33,519 nt of DNA from assembly GCA_031272995.1 (NCBI GenBank), contig JAISSY010000183.1, positions 1 through 33,519 on the forward strand, in the 5' to 3' direction. This DNA is from Azoarcus sp. GTDB lineage: Bacteria; Pseudomonadota; Gammaproteobacteria; Burkholderiales; Rhodocyclaceae. The notes beneath the pieces are model-generated. The model ran no database searches. It was not told the origin of the DNA and saw only the letters and a list, made by a program, of their open reading frames with translations. The position numbers and the translations under genes were made by a program. Shown here piece after piece: positions 8,393-19,583 of this stretch (position 1 is the stretch's first letter; the number at the start of each line of letters is the position of its first letter).

Positions 8393-9559
8393 TCAGGGGG
8401 TAACGCGCCGCACGGCGAACGGGCGAATGCCCACCAGCCCGCCGATGCGCTCGGCCGCCGCGTGCGCCGTATCGAGCGAATCGTATGGCCCGACGAACAG
8501 ACGGTAACGACCCTCCTCGTCCTCCGCCAGTTCGAGCTTGCCGGCCAAATCGTCGACCAGCGCTTCGACTCGATCCCGAAACGCGCCGGCGTTGACACGC
8601 GAAGCGAATACCCCCAATTGCAGGAACAGATTCTGCCCGTTTCCCGCCTGCCCATTCCTTGCATTTGTCACATCCGGGGCGATATTTGCAGGAGCGGCGG
8701 CCGGCGGGTCGAAAGTCAGCGAGCTTTCAATCAGCGCGCGCAACGGGTCGTCGTCCAGCGGCCCCACCGGAGCGTCCTGCGGCAGCGGCGTCGGCGAGGT
8801 GAAAGTCGACGGCTGCGGAGGCGGCGCCGTCGCCGCGGCGGCGGGCGCGGGCGCGGGCGCGGCGCGCGCCTTCATGATGGCGAGGGTGTCTTCCGGCAGC
8901 AGTTGCTCGATTTCGACCCGCGCGCTGCCTTTGCGCACGTAGTCGAGCTTGAGCGCGGCGGCGTAGGAGAGATCCATGACCCGCCGGTGCAGGAAGGGGC
9001 CACGGTCGTTGACCCGCACGACGATGGAGCGGCCGTTTTCGAGATTGGTGACGCGCGCGTAGCTCGGAATCGGCAGCGTCGGATGCGCGGCGGTCATCGC
9101 GTACATGTCGTAGCGCTCGCCGTTGGAAGTCTTGCGGCCGTGAAAGCGGCGCCCGTACCAACTGGCGACGCCCTGTTCGGTGAAAGGCTCGATGCTGGTG
9201 CGCGGCACGTAGCGGCGACCGAGGACGGTATAGGGTCGGTTGGCGCGCACGCTCAACGGTTCGGTGCGCGGCGCGGCGTCGGGCAGCGATTGCAAATCGG
9301 GCGGCGGATTGGCGCCGGGGCCGTCGTCGAGGTAATAACCGCCGCCCGTGCCGGACGGGGTCGGCATGGCGATGGAACCCATCGGCGCCGGCGCAGGCGA
9401 ACGCGGCAGCGACGGGCGCGTTTTCACCACGGCGGTCGAGGGTTTGGATTTGGATTTGCTTTTGGTCGCCGGCTTGCGCGTCGGCGTGCTGGAGCAGGCG
9501 GCAAGCATCGCCAGCGCGAGAATCAGACTGGAACGGCGCTGCCAAACTCCGGTTTTCAT
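8393..9559 (-). CDS. rlpA: RlpA-family septal ring lipoprotein (DPBB + SPOR)
   Basis: Lipobox LAAC; EQGVASWYGRRFHGRKTSNGERYDMYAMTAAHPTLPIPSYARVTNLENGRSIVVRVNDRGPF; C-terminal SPOR-like LQLGVFASRVNAGAF...YRLFVGPYDS. Confidence 0.95.
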   Translation of the reverse strand: MKTGVWQRRSSLILALAMLAACSSTPTRKPATKSKSKSKPSTAVVKTRPSLPRSPAPAPMGSIAMPTPSGTGGGYYLDDGPGANPPPDLQSLPDAAPRTEPLSVRANRPYTVLGRRYVPRTSIEPFTEQGVASWYGRRFHGRKTSNGERYDMYAMTAAHPTLPIPSYARVTNLENGRSIVVRVNDRGPFLHRRVMDLSYAAALKLDYVRKGSARVEIEQLLPEDTLAIMKARAAPAPAPAAAATAPPPQPSTFTSPTPLPQDAPVGPLDDDPLRALIESSLTFDPPAAAPANIAPDVTNARNGQAGNGQNLFLQLGVFASRVNAGAFRDRVEALVDDLAGKLELAEDEEGRYRLFVGPYDSLDTAHAAAERIGGLVGIRPFAVRRVTP

Positions 9560-9578
9560 CGTCGGCGCGCCCCCTGCG

Positions 9579-10715
9579 TCACCTGTCTTGCCAGTTGCGT
9601 CGGATGCTCATCAGGATACCGAGTCCGATGCACAGGGTCACGAGGGCGGTGCCGCCGTAGCTGATGAACGGCAGCGGCACGCCAACCACCGGCAAGATGC
9701 CGCTGACCATGCCGATGTTCACGAACACGTAGGTGAAGAAAATCATCGTCATCGCGCCGGCGAGCAGCCGCGAACCGAGCGTCTGCGCCGCCGCCGCGAT
9801 GAAGAATCCTCGCACCAGCAAGGCGAGATACAGCCCCAACAACACCAGCGCGCCGAGAAAACCGAATTCCTCCGAGAGCACCGCGAACACGAAGTCGGTG
9901 TGGCGTTCGGGCAGGAAGGCGAGGTGCGTCTGGGTGCCTTCGCGCCAGCCCTTGCCGTCGAAACCGCCGGAGCCGATGGCGATGGTCGACTGGATGATGT
10001 GAAAACCCTTGCCGAGCGGGTCGCGGGTAGGGTCGAGCAGCGTGCACACGCGCTGCTTCTGGTATTCGCGCATACCGGGCCATTCGATGTCGGACTGACA
10101 GAGTTGATCGCCCGAAATCGCGAAAGCGCCGATGGCGACGGCGCCGACGATCACCACCGGAGCGATGAGCTTCCACGACAGTCCGGCGAAGAAGATGACG
10201 TAGATGCCTGCCGCGCATACCAGCACGGCGGTGCCAAGGTCGGGCTGCTTGGCGATCAGCGCCACCGGCACCAGCAGCAGCACCATGGCGACGAAAAATT
10301 CCTGCCAACTGATGAAGCCTTCGCGTTTCTGGAAGAACCACGCCAGCGCCATCGGCATGGCGATTTTCATCACTTCCGAAGGCTGGACGCGGATGAAACC
10401 GAGATTGAGCCAGCGTTGCGCGCCCTTGGAGACTTCGCCGAAAAGGTTCACCAACACCAATAGCGCGACGCAAGCGACGTAGAGCGCCGGCGCAATCGAC
10501 AACAGACGCTGCGCCGGAATGCTGGCGACGACCCACATCAGCACCAGCGCCAGCAGGATAAGCAGGATCTGCTTGGAGATGAGATCGGGCGCGGCGCTCG
10601 ACTGCACGATGACGGCGTAGACCAGCAGGCCGAAAAGTATCGTCCCAAGCGTCGGGTCGATTGGGCGCAATATCGCCTGCAACAGCGCCGAGAAATGGAA
10701 ACGCCGCCCAATCAT
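9579..10715 (-). CDS. rodA: Rod-shape-determining SEDS glycosyltransferase RodA
   Basis: Multi-TM; RWLNLGFIRVQPSEVMKIAMPM, KQPDLGTAVL, LPERHTDFVFAVLSEEFGFLG and FISYGGTALVTLCIGLGILMSI signatures. Confidence 0.97.
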   Translation of the reverse strand: MIGRRFHFSALLQAILRPIDPTLGTILFGLLVYAVIVQSSAAPDLISKQILLILLALVLMWVVASIPAQRLLSIAPALYVACVALLVLVNLFGEVSKGAQRWLNLGFIRVQPSEVMKIAMPMALAWFFQKREGFISWQEFFVAMVLLLVPVALIAKQPDLGTAVLVCAAGIYVIFFAGLSWKLIAPVVIVGAVAIGAFAISGDQLCQSDIEWPGMREYQKQRVCTLLDPTRDPLGKGFHIIQSTIAIGSGGFDGKGWREGTQTHLAFLPERHTDFVFAVLSEEFGFLGALVLLGLYLALLVRGFFIAAAAQTLGSRLLAGAMTMIFFTYVFVNIGMVSGILPVVGVPLPFISYGGTALVTLCIGLGILMSIRRNWQDR

Positions 10716-12994
10716 GGCGCGATTCCTTCATCCGCCGCCGCTGGAGCGGCGGGCGGCGCGGGCGGGGTTACTTCCGGCTGTACCGGCGGCGTCGGCTGCG
10801 CGGGCGGCGTCGGCGGCGGCGCAGAAACCGGCGGCGGCGCGGGTCTGGAGGGTGCAGGCTCGGGCGCCGGTGGCGGTGGCGGTGGCGACGACGGCGCCGC
10901 TACGGGTGCAGGTGCTGGCGCGGGCGTGGGTGCTGGCTCTGGCGCGGGCTTGGCAGGTGCCGGTTTGGCAGGCGCGGGCGCGACGGTCGCAGGCCGCGCG
11001 GGTACCGGCGAATCCGGCGAGCCAATCGGCGGCGGCGCGGGCGTGGCGCGTTGTTCTTCTTCCTCGCCATGTTCGACGACCGTGACGCCCTCGGCGGTGT
11101 CGTCGTCGGCGCCGGCGTCTTCGGGCGCGGGCGCTTCGGCGTGTTTTTCGAGCAGGTAAGCGTCGATCACCTGCCGCGCGATCGGGGCGGCCGACACGGC
11201 GCCGAAGCCGCCGTTCTCCACCATCACCGCCAGCGCGATGCGCGGCGCCTCGGCGGGCGCGTAGGCGATGAACCACGAGTGGTCGCGCATGCGTTCGTTC
11301 GACTTGTCGTACTTGCCGCCCTTGAGCGAGTAGACCTGCGCGGTGCCGGTCTTGGCGCCGGCACGGTAGGGCGCGCCGGCGAAGGCGCGCGCGCCGGTGC
11401 CGAAACGGGTGACGTCCTCCAGCGCCATGCGCACGTTGGCGAGGTATTCGGGATCGACGTCGACCTCGGTCACCAGTTCGGGCGGGAATTCCTGGCGCTT
11501 GCCTTGGCTATCGACCACCGCCCGCAGCACGTGCGGACGCATACGCTTGCCGTTGTTGGCGATGGTCGCCATCGCCTGCGCCATCTGGATTGGCGTGTAG
11601 GCGTTGTAGCCTTGTCCGATGCCGACCGAAATCGTCTCGCCGGCATACCATTTCTGCTGTTCCTTGGTCTTGTAGCGCTTGCGCTTCCATTCCGGCGAGG
11701 GCAGCACGCCGGTCGCCTCGCCGGGCAGGTCGATGCCGGTGAGCGAACCGAGGCCGAACTGCGGCATGAATGCGGCGATACGTTCGATCTGCAGGTCGGC
11801 GGCGAGCATGTAGTAATAGGTGTTGCACGACACCACGAGCGACTTGTACATGTCGACGGCGCCGTGGCCGCCTTTTTTGTCGTCCATGAACTGGTGGCCG
11901 CCGAACCAGTAATAGCCGGGATCGGAGATTTTCTGCGTCCACTTGCGCTTGCCGTAGGTCAGCCCCGCCATCGCCATGAAGGGCTTGAAGGTCGAACCGG
12001 GCGGATAGGCGCTGTAGATGGCGCGGTTGAGCAGCGGCTTGTTGCGCAGTTCGCGCGGAATGCCGACTTCCTGCAACATGCTCCAGTCCGCCGACGAGAT
12101 GCCGTCGACGAACAGATTGGGGTCGAAAGTGGGCATCGACACCAGCGCCAGCACTTCGCCGTTGGTGGGGTCGATGGCGACCAGCGCGCCGCGGCGCTCG
12201 CCGAACGCGGCCTCGGCGACTTTCTGCAATTCGATGTCGACCGAGAGTTCGATGTCGCTGCCGGCGGTGGCGGATTCGCTTTTCAGCCGCCGCACGGCGC
12301 GACCGCCGGCGTTGACCTCGACGTGCTCGACGCCGGTGACGCCGTGCAGGTCGGCTTCGTAGGTGGCCTCGACGCCGAGCTTGCCGATGTGCTCGGTGCC
12401 GCGATAGTTGGCGGCGTCGCCGGTGGTTTCGAGATATTCGACCTCGGCGTCGTTGATGCGGCTGATGTAGCCGACGAGGTGCGAAGCAAGTTTGCCGTTC
12501 GGATAGTCGCGGAACAGCCGCGCCTGCACGTCAACGCCCGGAAAGCGGTAACGCTGGCCGATGAAGCGCGCCACTTCCTCGTCGCTCAGGCGGGTGCGGA
12601 TCGGCGCGCTGTCGAGGCGCTTGTTCTCCTTGCGGAATTTCTGGAAGCGGTTGCGATCCTTGTTGTCGATGGCGATGAACTTGGAGAGCGCGTCGATGGT
12701 CTCCTTGACGTCGGCATCCGAAATGCGCGAGGAAATTTCCAGCGTGTAGGCGACGAAATTGCGCGCCAGCGTCGCGCCGTTGCGGTCGATGATGTTGCCG
12801 CGCTGCGGCACGATGGGCAGCAGCGAGATGCGGTTGTCTTCGGCGAGGGTGTGGTAGTAGTCGAAATTCTTGACTTGCAGCACGTACAACTGGTGCAGCA
12901 GCACGAAAAGGCCGAGCAACACCGCCACCGCGGCCACGAGCAGTCGCAGGAAAAAGCGCCCCCCATTGTCGTCGGACTCGTGGTAATTCTTCAT
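10712..12994 (-). CDS. mrdA: Penicillin-binding protein 2 (MrdA) with long acidic/proline-rich C-terminal extension
   Basis: PPGSTFKPFMA (SxxK), SCN, GAKTGTAQV (KTG); next to mreCD and rodA; ATGA overlap with rodA. Confidence 0.96.
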   Translation of the reverse strand: MKNYHESDDNGGRFFLRLLVAAVAVLLGLFVLLHQLYVLQVKNFDYYHTLAEDNRISLLPIVPQRGNIIDRNGATLARNFVAYTLEISSRISDADVKETIDALSKFIAIDNKDRNRFQKFRKENKRLDSAPIRTRLSDEEVARFIGQRYRFPGVDVQARLFRDYPNGKLASHLVGYISRINDAEVEYLETTGDAANYRGTEHIGKLGVEATYEADLHGVTGVEHVEVNAGGRAVRRLKSESATAGSDIELSVDIELQKVAEAAFGERRGALVAIDPTNGEVLALVSMPTFDPNLFVDGISSADWSMLQEVGIPRELRNKPLLNRAIYSAYPPGSTFKPFMAMAGLTYGKRKWTQKISDPGYYWFGGHQFMDDKKGGHGAVDMYKSLVVSCNTYYYMLAADLQIERIAAFMPQFGLGSLTGIDLPGEATGVLPSPEWKRKRYKTKEQQKWYAGETISVGIGQGYNAYTPIQMAQAMATIANNGKRMRPHVLRAVVDSQGKRQEFPPELVTEVDVDPEYLANVRMALEDVTRFGTGARAFAGAPYRAGAKTGTAQVYSLKGGKYDKSNERMRDHSWFIAYAPAEAPRIALAVMVENGGFGAVSAAPIARQVIDAYLLEKHAEAPAPEDAGADDDTAEGVTVVEHGEEEEQRATPAPPPIGSPDSPVPARPATVAPAPAKPAPAKPAPEPAPTPAPAPAPVAAPSSPPPPPPAPEPAPSRPAPPPVSAPPPTPPAQPTPPVQPEVTPPAPPAAPAAADEGIAP

Positions 12995-13003
12995 TCCCGC
13001 TTC

Positions 13004-13531
13004 TCAGATGGGCCGGTTCTCATCCCGGTCGACCGGTTGGAACTGCGGAAACAGCAGGATGTAAGTGAGCGGCACCCACGCAATCGCCCCCACGATGCTG
13101 GGGAGGAAATAGCTCAGTTCGGGCACCTGGCCATTTTCCGCCACCCAGTGCACCGCCGCCATCGTCACTTGCGAAATCAGCAGAATCGGCAAAACGTGCA
13201 CCGCCTGCAACAGGGCGGGGAACCACATCACCCGCCGCGCGAGGGCGTTGGCGAGGAAAGCGAGCACGACGTAGGCGAGCGCGTGCTGTCCCATGGCGGC
13301 GCCCTGACCGATGTCGACCAACAGGCCAAGCAGGAAGCCAAAACCCATGCCGATGTAGAGCGGTTCGCGAATGCACCAGAACGCCAGCACCAGCGCGACG
13401 AAATCGGGCACGTAATCCGACCAAGCGCCGAAAGGCACGTAGTCGAGCAGCAGCGCGAAAAAGAGGCTCAGGTAAACGAACACCGGTCGAGCCGGTTGCA
13501 GGATGCGATTGGAACGGTTGGTGAACTGCAT
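13004..13531 (-). CDS. mreD: Rod shape-determining protein MreD
   Basis: Hydrophobic 175-aa protein between mreC and mrdA; LVDIGQGAAMGQHALAYVVLAFLAN. Confidence 0.92.
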   Translation of the reverse strand: MQFTNRSNRILQPARPVFVYLSLFFALLLDYVPFGAWSDYVPDFVALVLAFWCIREPLYIGMGFGFLLGLLVDIGQGAAMGQHALAYVVLAFLANALARRVMWFPALLQAVHVLPILLISQVTMAAVHWVAENGQVPELSYFLPSIVGAIAWVPLTYILLFPQFQPVDRDENRPI

Positions 13532-13535
13532 GGAA

Positions 13536-14459
13536 TCAGTTCTCCTGTGTGGCGCGCGGCAGAGCGGGCGGCAAGGTCGGCAACTTCGGCTCTCCGGTTT
13601 CCGGCTTCGGCGGCGGCGGCGGCAATTCGGCGCGGCTCAACACCAGCACGCGCGTGCTGCTCTCCACCCCGCCGAGCGGACGACAAGTGATGTTCGCGAA
13701 GGCGCCGGCGTCGCGCTCGATGGTTTCGACTTCCGCCACCGGCAAACCGGGCACGAACACGCCGTCCAGACCGGAGGTGACCAGCCGGTCGCCTTCCTTT
13801 ATGTCGGCGTTGGCGAGCACGAAACGCAATTCCAGCCGCCCGTGTCCGGTGCCGAACATGACGCCGCGCTGGCCGTTGCGCGCCACCTGCACCGGCACCG
13901 CCTGATTGCGGTCGGTGATGAGGGTGACTTCGGATTGAATCGGATAGACGCGGGTGATCTGCCCGATCAGACCGTCGGCATCGACCACCGCCAACCCCGG
14001 TTCGACGCCTTCCTGTTTGCCCTGATCGAGAATGACCTTGCGCGAGAACTGATCGGGGGCGCTGTAGAGCACTTCGGCAGGCACGCTGTAAGTGCGCACG
14101 CGCTTCGACATGCGCAGCAGTTCGCGCAGCTTGGCGTTTTCCCGTTCGAGATGCTCGAGGGTCAGCAGCTTTTCCGCGTCGCTCAACTGGCGGCGACGCA
14201 AATCGGCGTTCTCGAATTGCACCGTGGCCAGATTGGAAAAGTATTCGGTGGTATTGCCGACCAGATTGACCGGCTCGGCGGCGACCATCCGCATCGGATA
14301 GGTGGCCACCGACAGCCACGAGCGCAAGCCTTCGAGATAGCGAAAGCGCAGGTCGGCCACCAGCATCACCACGCAAATGGCGATGTAGACGAGCAAACGA
14401 ATATGCGGCGCGACGCCCCGTCTAAAAACGGGGTGCGTCTGAAAGTCGGCAGAAGGCAT
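13536..14459 (-). CDS. mreC: Rod shape-determining protein MreC
   Basis: ENAKLRELLRMSKR coiled coil, PAEVLYSAPDQFSRKVILDQGKQEGVEPGLAVVDADGLIGQI..., QRGVMFGTGHGRLELRFV; downstream of mreB. Confidence 0.95.
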   Translation of the reverse strand: MPSADFQTHPVFRRGVAPHIRLLVYIAICVVMLVADLRFRYLEGLRSWLSVATYPMRMVAAEPVNLVGNTTEYFSNLATVQFENADLRRRQLSDAEKLLTLEHLERENAKLRELLRMSKRVRTYSVPAEVLYSAPDQFSRKVILDQGKQEGVEPGLAVVDADGLIGQITRVYPIQSEVTLITDRNQAVPVQVARNGQRGVMFGTGHGRLELRFVLANADIKEGDRLVTSGLDGVFVPGLPVAEVETIERDAGAFANITCRPLGGVESSTRVLVLSRAELPPPPPKPETGEPKLPTLPPALPRATQEN

Positions 14460-14526
14460 CCAGCGGTTTCCGGGCGATGGCTTACAGGATAACGCCGTTA
14501 AACGTTACAGCAGCCGAAGCAAAGGC

Positions 14527-15660
<1,134 letters not shown>

Positions 15661-15694
15661 CTACAATCCTTTACGAATTCAGCAGGTTTGTCAC

Positions 15695-15982
15695 ATGCCA
15701 CTCTCCAATGAACAAGTCGAACGGCTTGCCCGCCTTGCCCGTCTGGCGGTGTCGGAGGACGCCATCGACACAACACGCGCGCAACTTGATAGCATTTTCG
15801 CCCTGATTACGCAAATGCAAGCGGTCGACACCACCGGCATCGCGCCGATGAGCCACCCGCAAGAACTGGCCGCGCGCCTGCGTGACGACGTGGTGACCGA
15901 AACCGACCGCCGCGCCGCGTTTCAGGCCGTCGCGCCCCAATCCGAAGCCGGACTTTATCTCGTGCCGCAAGTCATCGAGTAA
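15695..15982 (+). CDS. gatC: Asp-tRNA(Asn)/Glu-tRNA(Gln) amidotransferase subunit C
   Basis: MPLSNEQVERLARLARLAVSE...QLDSIFALITQMQAVDTTGIAPMSHP; start placed at 15695 rather than the ORF-track 15647. Confidence 0.95.
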   Translation: MPLSNEQVERLARLARLAVSEDAIDTTRAQLDSIFALITQMQAVDTTGIAPMSHPQELAARLRDDVVTETDRRAAFQAVAPQSEAGLYLVPQVIE

Positions 15983-16024
15983 TTCCGCTTTCAACCTTTC
16001 GACCCCACTCTATTCGTGTTCCCT

Positions 16025-17518
16025 ATGAGCGACACGCCACTATTTGACGCTTCCGTTTCTTTTTTACGCCGCGCTCTCGACGCCCGGAAAATCTCCAGCG
16101 TCGAACTCGCCAGCGTTTTTCTCGACCGCATCGCGACGCTCGAACCGAAGCTGAACGCTTTCGTCACCGTCGACCGCGAACGGGCGCTCGCCGACGCGAA
16201 GGCCGCCGACGCGCGCATCGCCAAAGGCGAGGCCGGGCCGCTCACCGGTATTCCGCTCGCGCACAAGGACGTGTTCTGCACCGAAGGCGTGCTCACCTCC
16301 TGCGGCTCGAAGATGCTGGCCAATTTCGTCAGCCCCTATGACGCGCACGTCGTCACGCTGTTGAAGGACGCCGGCGTGGTTTGCCTCGGCAAGACCAACA
16401 TGGACGAATTCGCCATGGGCTCGTCGACCGAAACCTCGCATTTCGGCTCGACGCACAACCCGTGGAAACCCGGCCACGTCCCCGGCGGCTCCTCCGGCGG
16501 CTCGGCGGCGGCGGTGGCGGCGCGACTGGCGCCAATCGCCACCGGCACCGACACCGGCGGCTCGATTCGCCAGCCCGCCTCGTTTTGCAACGTCACCGGC
16601 ATCAAGCCGACTTACGGTCTGGTGAGCCGCTACGGACTCATCGCCTACGCATCCTCGCTCGATCAGGGCGGCGCTTTCGGCGGCAGTGCCGAGGATTGCG
16701 CTCTCCTGCTCGGCGCCATGACCGGCTTCGACAAACGCGATTCCACCAGCCTCGACCGCGCCCCGGAAAACTACGCCGCCGCGCTCGCCGCGCCGCCCGC
16801 CGACGCCGCCAAACCGCTCGCCGGGCTTACCGTCGGCCTGCCGCGCGAATTCTTCGCGGCGGGGATGTCCGACGACATCCGCGTCGCCGTCGACGCGGCG
16901 CTGGCGCAATACCGCGCCCTTGGCGCGACGACGCGCGAAGTCGACCTCCCCAACGCCAAACTGGCGATTCCCGCCTATTACGTCATCGCCATGGCGGAAG
17001 CGTCGAGCAACCTGTCGCGCTTCGACGGCGTGCGTTACGGCCACCGCGCCGCACACTACGACGATTTGTTCGACATGTATTGCAAGAGTCGCGGCGAAGG
17101 CTTCGGCGACGAGGTCAAACGCCGCATCCTCGTCGGCACTTATGTTCTCTCGCACGGCTATTACGACGCCTATTACCTGCAAGCGCAAAAGCTGCGCCGC
17201 CTCATCGCCGAGGATTTCCGCCGCGCCTTCGCCGAATGCGATCTCATCGCCGGCCCCACCTCGCCGGTGACGGCGTGGGCCTTGGGGGCGATGAGCGGCG
17301 ATCCGGTGCAGATGTACCTCGCCGACATCTACACCACGCCGGTGAACCTCGCCGGGCTGCCGGGGTTGTCGCATCCTTGCGGGTTCGACCGCGCCGGTTT
17401 GCCGGTCGGGCTGCAACTGATCGGCAATTACTTTTCCGAAGCGAAGCTGCTCGAAGCCGCGCACCGCTTCCAGCAAGCCACCGACTGGCATCTGCGCCGC
17501 CCGGCGCTGGCCGCTTGA
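16025..17518 (+). CDS. gatA: Asp-tRNA(Asn)/Glu-tRNA(Gln) amidotransferase subunit A
   Basis: Amidase signature [55 protein letters not shown]. Confidence 0.98.
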   Translation: MSDTPLFDASVSFLRRALDARKISSVELASVFLDRIATLEPKLNAFVTVDRERALADAKAADARIAKGEAGPLTGIPLAHKDVFCTEGVLTSCGSKMLANFVSPYDAHVVTLLKDAGVVCLGKTNMDEFAMGSSTETSHFGSTHNPWKPGHVPGGSSGGSAAAVAARLAPIATGTDTGGSIRQPASFCNVTGIKPTYGLVSRYGLIAYASSLDQGGAFGGSAEDCALLLGAMTGFDKRDSTSLDRAPENYAAALAAPPADAAKPLAGLTVGLPREFFAAGMSDDIRVAVDAALAQYRALGATTREVDLPNAKLAIPAYYVIAMAEASSNLSRFDGVRYGHRAAHYDDLFDMYCKSRGEGFGDEVKRRILVGTYVLSHGYYDAYYLQAQKLRRLIAEDFRRAFAECDLIAGPTSPVTAWALGAMSGDPVQMYLADIYTTPVNLAGLPGLSHPCGFDRAGLPVGLQLIGNYFSEAKLLEAAHRFQQATDWHLRRPALAA

Positions 17519-17551
17519 ACGCGCAACGATAAGCAAGACGGATCGCAAAAA

Positions 17552-19012
17552 ATGAGCAGATCGGACTGGGAAGTCGTCATCGGGCTGGAAATCCACGCCC
17601 AACTCAACACTGCCGCGAAAATTTTCTCCGGCGCCAGCACCGCTTTCGGCGCTGCGCCCAACGTGCAGGCGAGCGCGGTCGATTGCGCCCTGCCCGGCGT
17701 GCTGCCGGTGCTCAACCGTGGCGCGGTCGAGCGCGCCATCAAGCTCGGCCTTGCGCTCGGCGCCCACATCGCGCCGAAAAGCGTGTTCGCGCGCAAAAAT
17801 TATTTCTATCCCGATCTGCCCAAGGGCTATCAAATCAGCCAATTCGAACTGCCGGTGGTGCAGGGCGGCGCGATCACCATTCACGTCGGCGAGGGCGACG
17901 CCGCCTACGAAAAATCGGTGCGTCTGACCCGCGCCCACCTCGAAGAAGACGCCGGCAAATCCCTGCACGAAGATTTCCACGGCATGAGCGGCATCGACCT
18001 CAACCGCGCCGGCACTCCCTTGCTGGAAATCGTCTCCGAACCCGACATGCGCTCCGCCGCCGAGGCGGTGGCCTACGCTCGCGCCCTGCACGCGCTGGTG
18101 CGCTGGATCGACATCTGCGACGGCAACATGCAGGAAGGTTCTTTCCGTTGCGACGCCAACGTGTCGGTGCGCAAGAAAGGCGCCACCGAATTCGGCACCC
18201 GGCGCGAAATCAAGAACCTCAATTCCTTCCGCTTCCTGCAACAGGCGATCGAATACGAGGTCGGCTGGCAAATCGAAACCATCGAGGACGGCGGCAAGGT
18301 GGTGCAGGCAACGGTGTTGTTCGACCCCGAAACCGGCGAGACGCGCATGATGCGCTCCAAAGAGGACGCGCACGACTACCGCTATTTCCCCGATCCCGAC
18401 CTGCTGCCGCTGGTGATCGAGCCGGAATGGATAGAGCGCGTCAAGGCGACGATGCCGGAACTTCCAACGGCGATGCAGGCGCGTTTCGAGCGCGATTTGG
18501 GTCTGCCCGCCTACGACGCCGCCACGCTCACCGCAGCGCGCGAAACCGCCGACTATTTCGCCGCCACGGTGGCCACGGCAGGCGACAACAACGCCAAGCT
18601 GTGCGCCAACTGGGTGATGGGCGAATTGGCGGCGCGTCTGCACAAGGCCGGGCTGGAAATCGACGCCGCGCCGGTCAGTCCAGCGCAACTCGGCTCTCTG
18701 GTGACGCGCATCGCCGACGGCACGGTGTCGAACGCCATCGCGCGCAAGGTGTTCGAGGCGTTGTGGAACGGCGAGGGCACCAGCGCCGACGAAATCATCG
18801 AAAAACAGGGTTTGAAGCAGGTCACCGATTCCGGCGCCATCGAGGCGATGATCGACGCGGTGCTCGCCGCCAATCAAAAATCGGTCGACGAATTCCGCGC
18901 CGGCAAGGAAAAAGCCTTCAACGCGCTGGTCGGGCAGGTGATGAAAGCCAGTCGCGGCAAAGCGAATCCGGCGCAGGTGAGCGAGATGCTGCGCCGCAAG
19001 CTAGGGGCTTGA
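17552..19012 (+). CDS. gatB: Asp-tRNA(Asn)/Glu-tRNA(Gln) amidotransferase subunit B
   Basis: [69 protein letters not shown]-terminal GatB/Yqey domain. Confidence 0.98.
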   Translation: MSRSDWEVVIGLEIHAQLNTAAKIFSGASTAFGAAPNVQASAVDCALPGVLPVLNRGAVERAIKLGLALGAHIAPKSVFARKNYFYPDLPKGYQISQFELPVVQGGAITIHVGEGDAAYEKSVRLTRAHLEEDAGKSLHEDFHGMSGIDLNRAGTPLLEIVSEPDMRSAAEAVAYARALHALVRWIDICDGNMQEGSFRCDANVSVRKKGATEFGTRREIKNLNSFRFLQQAIEYEVGWQIETIEDGGKVVQATVLFDPETGETRMMRSKEDAHDYRYFPDPDLLPLVIEPEWIERVKATMPELPTAMQARFERDLGLPAYDAATLTAARETADYFAATVATAGDNNAKLCANWVMGELAARLHKAGLEIDAAPVSPAQLGSLVTRIADGTVSNAIARKVFEALWNGEGTSADEIIEKQGLKQVTDSGAIEAMIDAVLAANQKSVDEFRAGKEKAFNALVGQVMKASRGKANPAQVSEMLRRKLGA

Positions 19013-19142
19013 ACGCGCCCCCGGAGCGAACGGTAATTTTCCACGAAGTTACAAATATCCGTAAATACGCCCCGGTGTTTTCGCCCCGGCAGCCGTGCTA
19101 ATGTGAACGGCCAAAAACACATGCCGTGGGAATGATTCCATC

Positions 19143-19565
19143 ATGGATTGTCCGCTCTGCAACCCCGCGCGGGAGAACGTCGTCTGGCGGGACAACCTGT
19201 GCCGCGTCATTCTGGTCGACGACCCCGACCACTCCGGCTATTGCCGGGTGATCTGGCATGACCACGTCGCCGAGATGACCGATCTCGATCCGGCGGCGCG
19301 TCGGCACGTCATGAACGTCGTTTTCGCGGTCGAGCGCGCCCTGCGCGACCTGCTCGCCCCCGCCAAGGTGAACCTCGCCAGCCTCGGCAACATGGTGCCG
19401 CACGTGCACTGGCACGTCGTCGCCCGTTTCGCCGACGACAAGCATTTCCCCGAATCCATCTGGGGTCGCGAACAGCGCCCCGGTCAGCCGCGCCCCGCCC
19501 CGGCGCCCGAGGAACTGGCCGGCCGTATCGCGGCCGAACTCGAACGAACATCAACCGATATATAA
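19143..19565 (+). CDS. HIT family protein
   Basis: Histidine triad motif HVHWHVV; CPLC N-terminal motif. Confidence 0.9.
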   Translation: MDCPLCNPARENVVWRDNLCRVILVDDPDHSGYCRVIWHDHVAEMTDLDPAARRHVMNVVFAVERALRDLLAPAKVNLASLGNMVPHVHWHVVARFADDKHFPESIWGREQRPGQPRPAPAPEELAGRIAAELERTSTDI

Positions 19566-19583
19566 AAAGGAACGGGAGACACC

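Noticed and set aside
10730-11080. GC-rich repeat tract resembling a tandem-repeat array
   Set aside because: It is the in-frame Pro/Ala-rich coding tail of PBP2, not a CRISPR or non-coding repeat array.
10661-13690. 1009-aa + strand ORF with Arg/Gly-rich repeats
   Set aside because: Antisense of mrdA (including its Pro/Ala tail) and mreD; no independent domain evidence.
16064-18877. 937-aa - strand ORF spanning gatA and gatB
   Set aside because: Antisense shadow of two well-supported genes; spans their intergenic junction by chance.
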